A stretch of DNA of 64,000 nt from Rhizophagus irregularis. Its lineage: Eukaryota > Glomeromycota > Glomeromycetes > Glomerales > Glomeraceae. How positions within the stretch are numbered: the stretch's first letter is position 1; each line of letters begins with the position of its first letter. The position numbers were made by a program, and so were the translations under genes. Under the pieces are notes generated by a model. The model was not told the DNA's origin and made no database searches. It was given only the letters and a program-made list of their open reading frames with translations. This document shows positions 1 through 14,200 of the stretch, piece by piece. Location of the stretch: NCBI RefSeq assembly GCF_026210795.1, contig NC_089440.1, positions 992,001 through 1,056,000 of the forward strand. The letters are read 5' to 3'.

Positions 1-845
1 TTGTTCATTTTCAGTTTCTGTTGTATTATTACCTCTGGAGAATTTCTACGTTTGTTCATTAGTTTCTCGTGTTTTTCTTTCCGTTTCATGCTGCTTTAGG
101 CGACGGTTTTTCTTGCATTTTTTTAAAACTTTTTGTTTCAGTGATAAAGGAGGATGAAATTAACTAAAGAATTTATATGGAAGATGTTGAATTTTTTTGA
201 TGATGATCCATTCATCAGGAGTCCGATGAGCAAGAGAAAGTAATAAATTCTGAAAGAGCGGGACTAAAGGTTCCATTGTCATTCTTCTTATTGAGATGAA
301 AACGCGAAACATGATTCCACCTGTCAATCAATATTCTTATATTCTTTGTAAAAAATTGCCCGTTCTTGACTATTTGCAGCTTGAAAATATCATTTGTGTA
401 AATTCTTATTGTCAAATCTTTTAATCGTAACCATGTATTCCATGCCTAACCCAATTACTTCTGACATTTTTAGATTGGTCTACTTTTGAAAGTATTTGTT
501 TACAATAATTGTATGGTAGACCTTCTACACCACAAACGTGAGTATGATAGAATAAAAAACCGCAGCTGGCATTATGTCCACATGGAATAAAAGTCCTAAA
601 TAAATGACGTGTGACATCTCTGGGTATTATCATATGATCATACACTCAATTCTATACTCATAGTCTCTTACTAAATTTACTATGTATATACCAAAAAAAT
701 GGTGGTTGGTATCAGATTTGTTATATACTGCGGTAATTTTGCCAAAAGTTGTTGTAAGCGAGGGACATATTTGGTCACTGCGCTTTTGGAAATTGATGAT
801 TGAGCGAAAAAACGTTTTACTATTACTAATGACACATCTAATATT
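1..845 (-). pseudogene. Unrecognised gene relic, minus strand
   Basis: Three consecutive minus-strand reading frames (about 878-630, 645-421 and 415-215, then on to base 1) join end to end only through frameshifts and stops. Together they read like one protein: a middle part rich in Cys and His (GHNASCGFLFYHTH), then a run reading WLRLKDLTIRIYTNDIFKLQ, and a basic tail rich in KK/RR/ETER near the window edge. Composition and frame continuity suggest a decayed coding sequence rather than chance frames, but I do not recognise the family. The relic continues beyond the left edge. The inverted-repeat element starting at 846 marks where it is interrupted or ends. No function can be assigned. Confidence 0.35.
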
Positions 846-1220
846 AGAGTTCCAATCCGTCATCTGACGGATAATCACATTTTGACAGTTGTACTCTCAT
901 TTAATTAATATAAAAGAGCATTTTTTTTAAGGATATCCTAAGAGCATAATACAGTATATAATTTAATAAATAAACTTTCTTTTCAAAAATGAAAGTGAGG
1001 AGAAATTAGGAACGGATTAAAATATCATCTGACGGATGAAAATTTCAATCTGACCAAGATTTCACCCCATTTATTTATGTTCAATTAATTAAATAATGCA
1101 TAGTTTGATCACCTTACATCGAATGCAGTTCCTAAATTATAAATTATGAAATATAAATGTCTCTTTCCAAAAATAAACGAGAAGAGATTGATCATCCGTC
1201 GGATGTCGGATTGGAACTCT
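846..1220. mobile_element. MITE, 27-bp inverted ends, 10-bp target duplication
   Basis: The left end at 846-872 and the reverse complement of 1194-1220 match at 25 of 27 positions, beginning AGAGTTCCAATCCG and containing CATCYGACGGAT. ATCTAATATT flanks both sides (836-845 and 1221-1230), a 10-bp target duplication; the following AGAG also repeats, so the exact boundary can slide by 4 bp. The 375-bp interior has no coding capacity. The duplication length fits Mutator-like (MULE) elements. Confidence 0.75.
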
Positions 1221-1230
1221 ATCTAATATT

Positions 1231-1742
1231 AGAGCTGGACTGCTGGAGAAATATATAGTATCAAAAGATTACATGTATTAAAGTTGCACGTGATGTGCAT
1301 ACTTGTATTGCACAAACAATTGAAATTATTTATACATGGTATTCTAAACGTGACAATCGTGACATCAACGATTAAGATAAAGTATAATAATAAAATTTGA
1401 CCTATTTAGAAATTTAGAATCTGTATAATTTAATTTTTAATTTAAACAAATAAATTATCATTTTTATTTTGGATATATTTTTTTTAACTAAAAAATCATA
1501 TGAAACATATTTATTTAAATAAAAAAAAATATGATTATATTACAGCGACCTAACTTAAAAGGTGGTGCTCACTACTATTCTATCTGCTACTCCTCAGTCA
1601 CTTCTGTTCCTTCCTCACACGGTCTAGCTATTTAACTCTTAACATGGTGACCGGTCACATCAACTCCTTGTTTGTCTCTTCTCTTTAATGGTATAATTCC
1701 TTCGCTTTCTACCATCACCACTCTGATTATTTACTATTTTAT
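1231..1742. other. A+T-rich sequence without a gene
   Basis: No reading frame, RNA gene or repeat that I can support between the two short elements. Confidence 0.5.
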
Positions 1743-2210
1743 AGAGTTTGGAACCGGTTGCACCAACCGGTTTAAAAATCGGTTCCAACCGATTTTTTGA
1801 CAATTCGGTTTGCCCCGAATTCATATTCTGAAACCGGTTTGCGTTTAAAACGGGTGCAACCGGATTTCCAACCCGGTTTGATATTGAAACTTTATAGTGC
1901 TGGCCAGAATTACAAATTAAAATCACGTGACCACGGCTAAATAGTTTAGCCACCGGGTAAGTTATGTTACACAAAATTTTATTACAGATAATTGTGTCCC
2001 ACAAAATTTCGTATTGTGTTACACAAGGGTTGTAATTCTGGCCGGAATTATAACTTGGCCAGATTTATGCCGATCACATTTAATTTATCAAATATATACG
2101 ATTCGGTTATTCGGTTTCAATCGGGTTTTGCGAAATCGGTTTGAAACGGATCGAACCGGTTGCACCCGTTTTAAATTCGGTTTTCGAAAATAGAACCGGT
2201 TCCAAACTCT
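1743..2210. mobile_element. MITE with AGAGTTTGGAACCGGTT ends, 10-bp target duplication
   Basis: The first and last 17 bp are exact reverse complements (AGAGTTTGGAACCGGTT). ACTATTTTAT lies directly on both sides (1733-1742 and 2211-2220), a perfect 10-bp target duplication, as for Mutator-like elements. The element is 468 bp and dense in short CGGTTTGAAACCG-like palindromes. A diverged, inverted, longer copy lies at 58632-59331. The interior carries the palindromic GGCCAGAATTA motif at 1900-1912 and 2033-2051. The minus-strand reading frame across it is only a by-product of the repeats. Confidence 0.88.
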
Positions 2211-2220
2211 ACTATTTTAT

Positions 2221-3409
2221 TCTTTTCCGCAATATAACACCGCTTATCGAATCCCTATGCACATCAATCTTCATACTGGGAAGCTAAGGGTATTACTTAT
2301 TAGTAACCTAAGTCAAGGCTAAAGAAAAACAAGAAAAACATAAAAGAAGTTAGTGTGTTTATAACGATTCTGAAGCCCTTCAACTTTACTCCTATAAACA
2401 ATGACGCTACTGCTTCTAGATAAGAAAAAAAAAACTTTTTTGTTAAGGAAAAAAGAGTGTTTAATAGTTGAAAAAGTAAGAAACCGAATTTTTATCTAAA
2501 ATGTCGGATCATCAACTCGGCTAGTTATATGAAATATGAAATATTTACCGTATTGATATTTTCGGTCGAACACGATTTATAATTTCGGCCAAATTTTTGC
2601 ATAATACGTACTGTACGACTGTACATAATAGTAAACCCGTTAAATTTGGCTTGTTTTAAAAATTTAGAACATATTAAATTCACTATTACTATATTTATCC
2701 TATTAGTGTTCATTAACCTTACAATATAATGTTTAGTTGACATCAAAGGATTAATATTAAGAAGCCTGTTTACATTTTACGTCATTAATTATTGTTTAAT
2801 TGCATAATTCGGTATTTATAATAGGTTGCGGCCTCAATATTTATTTTCTTTTTGTATAATAATAATGATATTATTTCAAAATGTCCGATTAATTACTGTA
2901 ATAACGCAAAAAAATGTGATTTTTCGGACGGATTCCGTTTAACTTTCTTTGTAAATTGAAACATTGAAAATCCGCGGGTATCCTCCATCTGTCAAAACTA
3001 CCCACAAAAATTTAGCGCAGGGCCGGCAGTGACGAATAAGGGTGACAAGTACGATTTTACCTACTCAAAAAAAACTGTCCCTCAGACAAATATAAACCAG
3101 TGGAAACTAGTAAACTGTGATGCCTTTAAAAGTATGTCACGTGATCGCTAAATTTTTGTCGGTTAGTGATCTGTCTGCGGATGACGGATATATCCGCGGA
3201 TAGTGTCACTACAATCTGGCCCTTGTTACCTATTCATATTCAAAACAGTAATCTTTTTCTTTTTTTTCCCTTTTTCGTTTTAACACACGAGTAAAGTGTA
3301 GTAATCTTGACGTTTGAAATATTTTTTTTCATATTTATGGTTGTGAAGGAACCAAAAATAAAAATAAATCTAGTTTCTAGAAAACTCTGAGTGTTTTCAT
3401 AGAGTTTCA
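2221..3409. other. Gene-free A+T-rich stretch
   Basis: No convincing gene. At 3021-3226, ends reading CAGGGCCGGCAGTGAC and TGGCCCTTG face each other around palindromic TATCCGCGGATA-like sequence. This could be an eroded hAT-type short element, but I found no target duplication. Confidence 0.3.
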
Positions 3410-4133
3410 AAATAAATTCCGAATAAAGTAAATTCATTTATATAGTCCTTCTCCTATTAAACAATAAATGCATTAATTGTTAATTTATTGTATGATAATG
3501 GATCAACACATGACAACGGAAAACCGATAACTAAAATTGCTATTTCTCCACAGTCAAGATACATCGTGACATATACTAGTCAAGAAGACAAATCTTTTAT
3601 TGGATGGTGTAGTAAAGATATCCGAAAGAAAAATTCCTGAACATATTAAGTATAATATAAATCCGCACATCGGATTGATTTTTGGTAACATAGCCAGCCA
3701 AGAAGACGAGTTTAATGATGATAATGATTATTCAGGACCGCTTATTGTTGAAGATGAAGTTCAACCATATAATTTAAAGTTAGATGTTTCGGATTATAAG
3801 GTCTCTGATGATAAAATTATAATGTACGAAGATAATGGTGAATTAGGTAAATTATTACTAATCTTTAAATTGTATGCCATAATTTATTTTGTTAATAAGA
3901 AAAATTTTTCCTTCGCTTTAGTAATTATCTATGATATAAGGAAATTACTCTTAATTTATCTTTAAAAAAATATGCTGATGATAAATATAAATTTAACTTT
4001 CCATATTATAAGTTTACAAATTTTCTTACAAATAGAGATTTAGCTACTTATAATATTATTGAAAGTAAAGTATTTAAGAATCAAACGATAAACAGAAAAT
4101 CAGTTATTTTAATTTATTCTTCAAATACTACTA

Positions 4134-4398
4134 CCCTATAAAAAAAAAATGTCCGGAAATTGTAGCTAAAAACATCCGGAAAATGTCCGTGTGTCCGGAA
4201 AACGTCCAGAAAATTGCAATATTCCGGACACTTTCTGGACGCTGGGTCTGAACCCTCTTAGACATTTTCTGGACATTTTCTGTAAAATGGAAATTTTCCA
4301 ACGTCCGGAATATTGCAATATTCCGGACATATTCCAGACAAATATAAATTTTCCGGACGTTTTTAGCTACAATTTCCGGACATTCTTTTTTTATAGGG
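4134..4398. mobile_element. MITE with CCCTATAAAA ends in the pseudogene, 3-bp duplication CTA
   Basis: Both ends start CCCTATAAAAAAA and continue for about 50 bp as near-perfect inverted repeats (…TGTCCGGAAATTGTAGCTAA). CTA flanks both sides (4131-4133 and 4399-4401). The intact paralogue lacks this block, which proves insertion. The interior repeats GTCCGGA and a palindromic GGAATATTGCAATATTCC. The 3-bp duplication fits CACTA-like or PIF/Harbinger-like elements; I cannot choose between them. Open frames on both strands here are artefacts of the palindrome. Confidence 0.88.
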
Positions 4399-7300
4399 CT
4401 AAAGACAATTCCTGGAAATGTAAATCTACACATGAACTCAACGACGTGAATGCAATGGAAATTAATTTTGGTGGAATAACTTATGACAGATTTATATGGA
4501 TGTTATCAAAAAATGCCATATTTATATTAGATTTATTTACATTTCAATATCGGAAAATCCTGCTTAAGATAAATGTATGTATAATTGTAAAATCTTAGTA
4601 TCAATCAATATTATTATTAATCTTAGTATTAACCTGACTTTAATCTAAATATAATATTTATTCTCTTTTTAGGAAAAAATAGATACTAAAATGATAAAAC
4701 TAAAATTTCTTAAATCGGTAATGGTCATAAGTATTGAAAGCGTACACTATATTTATTCTAATAGAATGGATTTTCTAATTAAAATTATTGTAGGATCAAA
4801 TTTGGAAAATTCAACAAAATACAATACTTTGATAAAATCTTCTTGAAGCTGATTATAGATCTAATTACGTCAGTTACTTTAATAATATTCAATTTAGACT
4901 TAATGACCAAAAAGTTTTTGGAATTTTTAACGAAAGACCATGGATGATTAATATGAAAAAGTGTGACTTGGAAACTTATATAGTTAATAACGATTATATT
5001 GATTCGGAAGAAATTAACAACACCAAAGAATCAATCAATGGAAACATCTTTTATAATATAGGAAAACAATTTACTGCAATAAAAGATAAATATGAGTTTA
5101 TAAAAGAGTACATTATACCAAACTTAATAAACTCAAACGAAAATCAAAGTAGATATGATATGAGATTGACAAGAAAACATGATGAATTTATTTTGGAGGC
5201 TTTTTTAAATAATAACCAAAATGAAATCGTATCTTCATATAATATTAAATATTCTAAAAATTGGAAGTATACAAAAAATAATAACGCTTATATTTTATTT
5301 GACGAGACAGAGTTACATATTTATACTTTCAATATAGAATTTAGTAAGATTGAGTTGCAATTTTGTTACAATATTAAATTCCTTAAATATGCAATTAAGT
5401 TTTACAATAATAAACCAGATGCTTTAGTAATTGAGGAAATTAAAGAAATAGCTAAACCCACAGATAATGATGGATTAAAAAAGCAATGGATTCTTCATGT
5501 AATAAGTCAAAAATTCTTCCTATGGAGAGAAACTTTTAAAGTCGGCAATAAAACAACATAATATAGAGTTAATAGAATTAATCTACAATAAAACCCTTGA
5601 ATATTTCAAAGAAAATCCGAATAATAATATTCACATACTATCATTTTTATGCAAGAATATGACATACTTAAATCAAAATTACTCTGAATTCTTATTAAAA
5701 TATTATAATGAAATGAATTTGTTTGCAGATTCTTCAAATTCAAACATGATTTATAATGACCTTCAACATCTTTATTCTTATTGTAATGAATTAAAAATAC
5801 TTAAATATACATTCATATATCATTTTCTTCATAAATTATATATCTTAGTTTATCTTTATCCATTACAATTATTTTCGAAATTTTTGAAATTAAATCCCTA
5901 TCAACTTGTATTAACTTTTGTTGTTTTAACACTCCCTTTCGAGGTTATCAGGAATATTATTAATCTTATATTCTTCCACGTTTCCATATACCCTACATAC
6001 TAGATGTTATCACTATTATTATTCTATTATTCAGAAAATATTGGAAATCACGTCCACAATTAGTGCTTCTTTTATATACTGCCTTTATAGCACTTTCTTT
6101 TCGTACTCATGGAATTATTATGATCTTATTCTTCAGGAAATATTGGAAATCACAGACGCAACTAATATATATGATATATATTTCTCGCATTACTGGTTCC
6201 ATATCAGTAGATATTATGATTTTAATCAATATATTCTCTAGAAAATACTGTAAATCACATCCAATATTAGTATTTCTTATGTATATAGTCGGCATTCTTG
6301 GCTTAATTAAATGCGTTGTCAATTATGATTATTATGAAATTTTTATAGTTATTTTAGTTCTTATGATTACATACTTTATAAAATATTTTGAATCATTTAA
6401 ATTTCAATTGGTATTTATAATATTAACAATTAGTAGTTATTTTTATTTTGCATCACCTTCATTATATTCTTCATTATTTGAATCAAAAATTAATGTTTAC
6501 TTATTTCGTTTATTATTATTTCTTTCTTCCGGATCTGGAATTTTCATATTCTTCTTATGCTTCGTTATTTGTGCCCATTTAATTAAAATCATTTTTAATG
6601 AACAGAAAACAAAACCAAAACTTACATTTTTAGTTCCATTCCCCAGTTATGTAACATACCCAAAAGATTATAATTTTCTTAAAGAATTATTAATCAAACC
6701 TCAATTAAGTTCTTTTTCACAAACGCAAAATAATGATCTTTATAAAACTTGGAATGGTGAAGCTATTATTAATTATGCTGGAATCTGGATTTTATTTATA
6801 ATTTACCTTACATGTTTTACATTAGCATCAATCCCTTATGATACTTTTAATGAGGAAGAAAGAAAAAAGCTTTTCTTTTTTTCAATTATTCTTGGATTTA
6901 TTCACTTATTATTTGAAGTTCGTCAATTTATTTGGAGTCCATTTAAATGGATATCTGATATATGGAATTTATTTGGTAATTAAATTTTTTTTAGTAATGT
7001 TTTTTTAAAAATAAAAAATTTGATACTTATTCATGATTTAATTTATATAGATCTTGGTGCATATCTTGTACCTGTTTTAACTTCTATATACTGTTATATG
7101 TATGGAAAAAACATGGAATATACAAAAGCAATTTCAGTTTCGTGTCTTTTGCTTGATATAAAATTTCTACTATTCTTTAGAGCATTTGAATCTTTTGGAA
7201 TTTATTTTGCTATTATAATAGGTGTTGCTAAAAGGATTATTTCTTTTCTTTTTATTATACTTATTATTTTACTTGGTTTTGCACATGCATTTTTCATATT

Positions 7301-7820
7301 GCTAGAGCCAAAATCAAATGATTCTAATAAACCTTGGGAACTTACAAAAAATTATTGTCAAGAAACAGAAGATGGAAATATTTCTAAAAACGCAACCCTG
7401 ATTGAAGAACCTGATAACTATACCAATTTATTTTCTAACTACCCTAATTCACTTCTTTCTATGTATTTATTCCTTACAGGTAATGTTCTAAAAAGCAAAA
7501 TAAAAACATTAACCTATTATAACAATTTTCATAAACTATAATTTAATAGGAGATAGAAATCCTTTATCAGCATGGTCACCAGATGATAATCCATTAATGA
7601 TAATAATGATGATAATTTTTTCATTTGTTATTGTTGTGTACCTTATGAATTTATTCATTGGATTATTGAATATGGCTATTGAGGCAGATAATAATCGAGC
7701 GTCTTATTTAGCACAAAAGGCATTGGTTAGTGATTATTAATGAATATTGATATAATTAATTCTAAAATTTCAACTTAGTTTTTTGTAATTATTTTATAGA
7801 TTCTTAGAGAAATTGAATTA

Positions 7821-7954
7821 CATATCGGCTGATCAGAAAAGCCTCCCATAATTTTATATGCTAAATGACAATAAGTAACCCATCAGTTATATAATGAACC
7901 CATCAACTGAGCTTAAATATTAATTGGCTTGATTTTTCCAATCAGCCGATATGA
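7821..7954. mobile_element. 134-bp inverted-repeat element in the pseudogene
   Basis: The ends CATATCGGCTGAT and ATCAGCCGATATG are exact inverted repeats, with weaker pairing to about 20 bp. The sequence is absent at the same codon position of the intact paralogue (exon 6, after the Ile-Glu-Leu segment), so it is an insertion. The target duplication is at most 1-2 bp and cannot be fixed by eye. There is no coding capacity. Confidence 0.75.
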
Positions 7955-8450
7955 TTTTATTTGTTTCCGCATCAAAGACGTTGGAAAACTTGGTTCCCCG
8001 ATATTATGTAATTATTCCCTTTCTATTTTTATTAAAGATTATTCAAATATATTACTAAATTCCTTTCTAGTTATTATTATGCAGACGCTGACAAGCTCGT
8101 TAAAGTTAATTAATGAAGGAACTTGGAGCGATGAATTTTTCAAACCCTTTTTAAGACTTTGATCACATATCATCACAAGCAATCCTAATCCCAACTCTAA
8201 TTTGTCCTTTCAAAGTTATTATTGGAGGAAAACATGAACTATTTATTTCGGAATTTTTCTTGGTTAATATTAGTTAAGTTTGGTTTGTATATGAATTATT
8301 TTATTTATTTTCTTATTATTAATAAAGTCATATCTCTTTTCTTTATAACTTTTGCGTTCCATAATCATAAAAAAGAATTAAACTATTATAGATTAGTAAA
8401 GAAAAATTTTGTCATTGTAATATCCATTTCCAACGTATCGCAAATATGAA

Positions 8451-11291
8451 ATATGATCCGATCTTTAAATTTGAATCTTAAGGATTCACTTGACGTTAGC
8501 TGTAAAAGAAAAAAATGTAACTAATAATAATTTTTATTGAGTTTCATAACGATATTCAAATAATAAATAAACATTCGTCAAGTTGTCAATTGATTTGACC
8601 TATATATTACTTCTAGATTCAGAAATGAAGATTTTTTGTTCAATCACGTGTAATAAATTTGATTGACTATATCACGTGTTTAGTGAATTCGTAATTAGGG
8701 ACGCCTCGCTCAAAAACCAAGTTGAGCAGAGTCAAACTGAAAAACCGGGTTCAGTTCCATATCCGATTTTTGTCACTTCTGCCCAGATTCAATATCAAAA
8801 TTTATTAAACCGATTTGGAATCAAACCGAATGGAACGAGTCACTCAACCCGAACTTTCTCCATTCCTATTTACAATACTCTGTAATTTCATAATATTTCT
8901 CCATAGATCTTTAATAATCCTTCTCAAATTTATTAAAAATACTAAAGTTTTATTCTAGAAATCTACAAGAATTCTTTAATAGAATCAAATTTTAATTTAT
9001 AATATGAGAAAAGAATAAAAAATCAAATATATACATGGAAGAAGACTCATTCTAAATTAATCCAAAATAAAGTTTCCCAGAGAATTCTCATCTAAACCTA
9101 ATCTTGCAAAGTAATTGAGTTTGGTCACTTTGACGTCTCTTTGTAATTTCATTTAAGTTCCACCTTCATTTGTTAATTTCTTTATAGTCTGACGAATTTT
9201 ATCAACATCCACATAATAATAATTGCAAAAGGAATTTAACAATACATATAATAATTTCATAAATTAATTTGAATTGTGTAACGCGTAGCTGGCTATATCG
9301 CGTCATCGCGATTTTTCGCTAAAATCTGATCGTAATGATCATTTTTATTGACGATATCATAATATATCGCTGATATTACTATGATAAATTTAATAATAAA
9401 TAGTTATTGGATGAGGGAGTAGCTATATCAGCCACAGGACCGATATAGCCCACATCGTTATCGTTAATTAATAACATCATAAATAAGCTTTCTATAAATT
9501 TCATTTTTACTATGCTATTTTTAATCCACTTTATAAGCTTTTCCTACAAAATTTTCATTTACACCATATTTTTTTACCCACCTTATTATTATATACAATC
9601 ATGTGTTATGCTATGCAGTGTAATTTTCCGTACACACTACCCTTTTAAAGTGTGCGCAAATCCGCACAGTACATAGTTGTTAAAAATATTTTTTATATAT
9701 ATAAATGCAAAATCCGCACTAAAAATTTTTTTGCGCACTATATATGTAATATTTTGAATATTACCCATAATCATTTCCGCACATGATCCTATCTTATAGC
9801 ATATTTCTTATTTTCTTCCGCACACATGTTTAGATTTGAACATCATACACTGAATTTGCTATGCCTAATAAAAATATCGGTTTATAAAAATTCATGATCC
9901 TATTGGGCTGAACGATAATAGTTATTATAATATATACTGTATATTTTAAGGAAAGCCATGGATATCATGGCTTATCAAGGCTCCGCCGTGATGATAATGA
10001 GATTGAGACTGATTCGTGAAATAACTGGTTTATACAGAAACTAACGTCAGTCCTGTATGTATTTTAGAGACTTTTAGCATAAAAATATCAATAAGGAAAA
10101 ATAGTAATCACACGTAAAGGTAGAATTTCTTTTTAAATAAAACTTTTACATATTTCTAAATGAGTATTTAAATTTGTCAGCTCCATGTTTTTCTATTTGA
10201 AGAAAAGAACTAAAGGTTTCCGTTAAATGGATTATTTTATTATTTTAATATCAAAGCATTCCTTATATTCTTAATTCAACTCAGTTATAAATAGTCAAAC
10301 TTATCCTATTTTTAAAAACTTGTTGAAAGATAATTATAATTACTTTTATGACCAATTAGATCTATTCATAAAATCACAAGATGGGAATTAAATCATGTTA
10401 TCATAGTCATATATTTGTGATAGTAGTATAAAATATATAACAAAAGAAATTTAAGATATATTTAACGCAATTATTATTATGAACTGAGTGACACGGACAC
10501 GCAATAGATACAGTTATATAATTATTAAACGCATATTACATTCTGTCAGTAGAAGTCCCCGTCATAATTAAAAATGTAGCACAGTAAATAGTGATTAATG
10601 TTTCGGGCGAAACTGTATTGCAATTGATGAAACGTTTTGCACATTTTTGAGTTTCGGTTTCGAAACTGGAGAAATTTCCGAAACTTCCAAAACTCAGCGA
10701 AACTAAAATTGTCACGTGCATATCTTTTACAGCTGATTTCATAATATACGGGACAGTCGGGACACCCATCATTTTTACTCGGTAAGATTCGGTATAACTC
10801 AGAATAAAATATAAACTATTAAATGTTTCATATCCGATCATTAGATTTTCAATTAATTTGATTTAATCGATAATCTACTAGTATACGCCAATATATTATT
10901 CAACCCGTCAAAATCACAAATGTGCTTATTTCTATTCTTTATTATGATTATATAGAAAAGATGTTATGTATAGAGACCTATGTAAGTAGTGTATAGTGAT
11001 GTGCACTATACATTGATTTTGTGATTGTACGACATGACAAACATACTTTTTGTACGTACGTATACTAACCATATGTATTTGTATTACAATACAATACAAT
11101 TACAACACGGTTAAAAGAATTTCCACTTGACATCATGACATGATTAATAGATTAGATATTTAATAATATTCTTCGCTCCAAACCTTCACAGTAATTTCAT
11201 AAATTTGACACGTCATGTAATTAAATTTTTTTAATTAATAATTTTATTTTTTTGTTATTTTAAAATTATTTTCTATCTTTTATAATTAATA
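8451..11291. other. Long gene-free stretch
   Basis: No gene model is convincing. Small structures seen: an inverted pair GGCTATATCG/CGATATAGCC at about 9289-9450, a cluster of TCCGCAC motifs at 9625-9830, and a minus-strand frame at 10536-10841 built from GTTTCGAAACTGG-like repeats. The last looks repeat-derived rather than a gene. Confidence 0.4.
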
Positions 11292-14200
11292 ATGTCTTCT
11301 ATTGACAATTTTTCAGATATAGAAGAATTTGCTGCAGAAGATTTTGATCAAGATAAGGTAAATTAGTTGTAATTTAATTTTCTTAACTGACGTCTAACAA
11401 ATAGTATTTAAACAGAGCAAAGTTAATAATAATGAAAGTGAAAGCGAGGAAAATGAAGAAGTATTTGCTTTCTTCACTCAGAAATTACAAGTTCGAAAGG
11501 TAATACACACAACTACTCCTGTAGAATATCCGGAAACTTCTCCAAATGGAGTGGCAACAATATATAATATAACTGGTTGGAAGAACCATATGGATGCATT
11601 TTCAGATGTTAGTAAATATGGTTTATGTTAAATTTGATTTGATAATAGTAGTAAATATTTTTTAATTATAATTTTATCCTTTTTATTATAATAAAGATCC
11701 AATATTCAACCAATGGTGCTAGTGGCTCTGCAAATATTAAGGAATGTCCATTTTTTGGAGGAATTTCTGTTAAAAAAGATACAAGAAAATGTCAAGGAAT
11801 TAAATATTGCCAGTTTTCTAATCCTGAAATTATTAATCAAGAGCATTGTAGTGTGGATTTTGACTCTGAAACATTTCAAAATTACACTAAACAACAAAAT
11901 AATAATTCTAAGGAAGCAAAAACATATTCGTAAGTTATATTTTTAATTTTTAATTATGCTACTTTAGAATTAGATCATCTGCTGAATATTTAAAATTATA
12001 ATTAGATTATTTTTAGCTGCAAAAGAATCTTCTTGTCCTTTTAAGAAAGATAATAATGTATCTTGTGATGGAAAAGCTCGTCTTGGAAAAATTGCCAATT
12101 ATCAGCAGACTGAAACAACAAAGTATTTCATTGGATGTGACAAATATAAACAAAATGAAAAATGGCATCGATTTATTAATATTAAGCCAGAAGAAACCAA
12201 CATTTCATTACTTCAACAATTATTTTCTGGTACTGCATCTGTAAGTATTTCTTGATTTCTTACATTTTTTTTATTTTTAAATTTTTATTTTTAAGCTAAA
12301 AAACATCAAATTATTTCAGATACAAGAATTATCACAATGCAGTATGATAATTCCAAGGAGTTGTAAGCGTAAAAAATGTGGTAATGTATTAAAAAATTCT
12401 TAATTAATATTTGATTAATGGCGTTTATTTAGTTTAAAAACATTAATTTTTAATTTTATCAAAATTAAGATATGCCACATACAGATAATGGAGCTGTTGT
12501 TCGTGGTGAAATAATTGAAAGGTCATGCTCTGTGCAGTTTATTAAAATTATCCCCCATGACATTACTAAATGTCCTTTTGTTGCACTTATTTGTATTGGA
12601 GTCCATAATCACCCCCCTCCTCCACCAGAACGAACACCTTCTGGAATTAAAAATAATTTGCAAATCTTAATTGAGCAAGCTATTAATCAAGATGATACTA
12701 CAACTTCAAGATCTATATTATCAGGTAAATAAATATATATTAAATATTAATGAACAATTAATAATAGTAAAATATTAACTAAATTTAATTAAATTAATAG
12801 GAAATTTGATCAAAGCATATTTTAATAAAGAAATTTTAGCAGAAATACATGTTTCCTTAAATAATATTGACAAGTTGCGTTACTTAGTAGGGAAGGCATA
12901 CAAAACCTTACATCCATTTGGACAGGGAGTGATGGGTGTCTATCATTATGTGTCAAATAAAGATTCTGACTTGATTGATTATGTTCACAAAATTGGTAAG
13001 TTTTTAAATTTTATTGATCTATATATAAGTAGTATATTAATATTAATAATTTAATCTATTTTATTTTAGATCTTTTCACAAATAATGGACAAGTAATCAT
13101 TATATGTATGCTTCCTGAACAAGCAAAAAAGTTGATTACACTTGAATGGTTCCAAATAGATGTTAGCTTTAAACGGGTAAAAGGGGAAATAAATGAGTTC
13201 GAAATTAACACATATGATTCTAATTATCATTTGAGTAAGTTTTTTTAATTTTATTTTTTTTTAAAAATATTAGAAAATATATATTAATTTTATTTTTAAA
13301 GTATTGTCATTTTGTAGAGTATTTACAAATGTCTTTACAGCTGAGGGTTACCATAGATTATTTTCATCCCTATTTCAAACAATTTGTGAAATAAGTGCGT
13401 GGACAATGTATTAAATTTAAGCATATTCATAAAGAAGGTGTTGGGTGCATTTTAGCAGATTTAGACGCAGCGCAAGCTAAGGGGTTGGGTTTAGCCTTAT
13501 ATGATTTGGATTGTAAAAGAAACTGGGAAACTCATTTAACCTTTATTTTCAAATCATGTATTATACACTTTCAACGGTATTTATATAATTTCATTTATTT
13601 ATTTCTTTTTAAATATTTAATTTTAATTTTTTATTTTAATTTTTTAGAAATTTGCATAATAAAGCATTTAATGTAAATACCAAGAATTTAATAAAGCAAA
13701 TTCCTAGTGCACCTAGTAAAGAAGCCGTTTATGATCTTTTACAACAAATTAGGGATACAAATGATAATGGAATAAAAGGTAAAATATATTTATATTTATC
13801 TAATGTTAATTATATGTTTAAAATTTTTCTAATAAAAAATTATTTTTATAGAATGGGTAGATTATTATCAACAGTCATATGTATTAGCATCATTAAATCA
13901 ATTTATTTCAAATATTGATCCTGAAATTTGGCTTAAAAGCGGATCAAATACAAATTATGCTGAAGCAGCTCACTCTATGGTAAATAGAGAAGGAAAACAA
14001 TTGTCATTATTATCAGCCATATTAAGGTATACTATTTTATTAGTAATTTAGCATTGTTATATAAAATTATTAAACTGATATAAAATTTTATTCTATATAT
14101 AAAGAGGAAAACGATTTGATGAACGATGCTACAAAACAATAGACATCTGTAATAAATCAGGAGTTCCTTACACTCATCGGGACAGAAGTGAAATTAAAAG

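Larger units (their letters stand above)
3410..8450 (+). pseudogene. Pseudogene copy of the TRP-like ion-channel gene
   Basis: This stretch is colinear with the intact gene at 17855-22133 and is clearly its paralogue: the N-terminal WD40-like segment at 3500-3850, the soluble middle at 4690-5960, the membrane part at 5990-6980, the channel core at 7050-7480 and the last exons at 7560-8114. Homology continues into both flanks, so the duplicated unit is about 5 kb. The copy is dead. The start region is frame-shifted (about 3498-3530), a 265-bp transposon sits in exon 2 (4134-4398), there is a small deletion with shift near 4845, about 8 nt are lost near 5525, about 30 nt are lost near 6775, and a 134-bp element sits in the penultimate coding exon (7821-7954). 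The long open frame at 6063-6983 is a fragment, not a gene. Comparison is by eye. Confidence 0.88.

Noticed and set aside
1660-2004. 114-codon minus-strand frame
   Set aside because: It lies across an inverted-repeat element with an exact 10-bp target duplication; the frame is made of its CGG/CCG palindromes.
4131-4598. Overlapping 100- and 135-codon frames on opposite strands
   Set aside because: Both read through the palindromic MITE at 4134-4398 inserted in the pseudogene.
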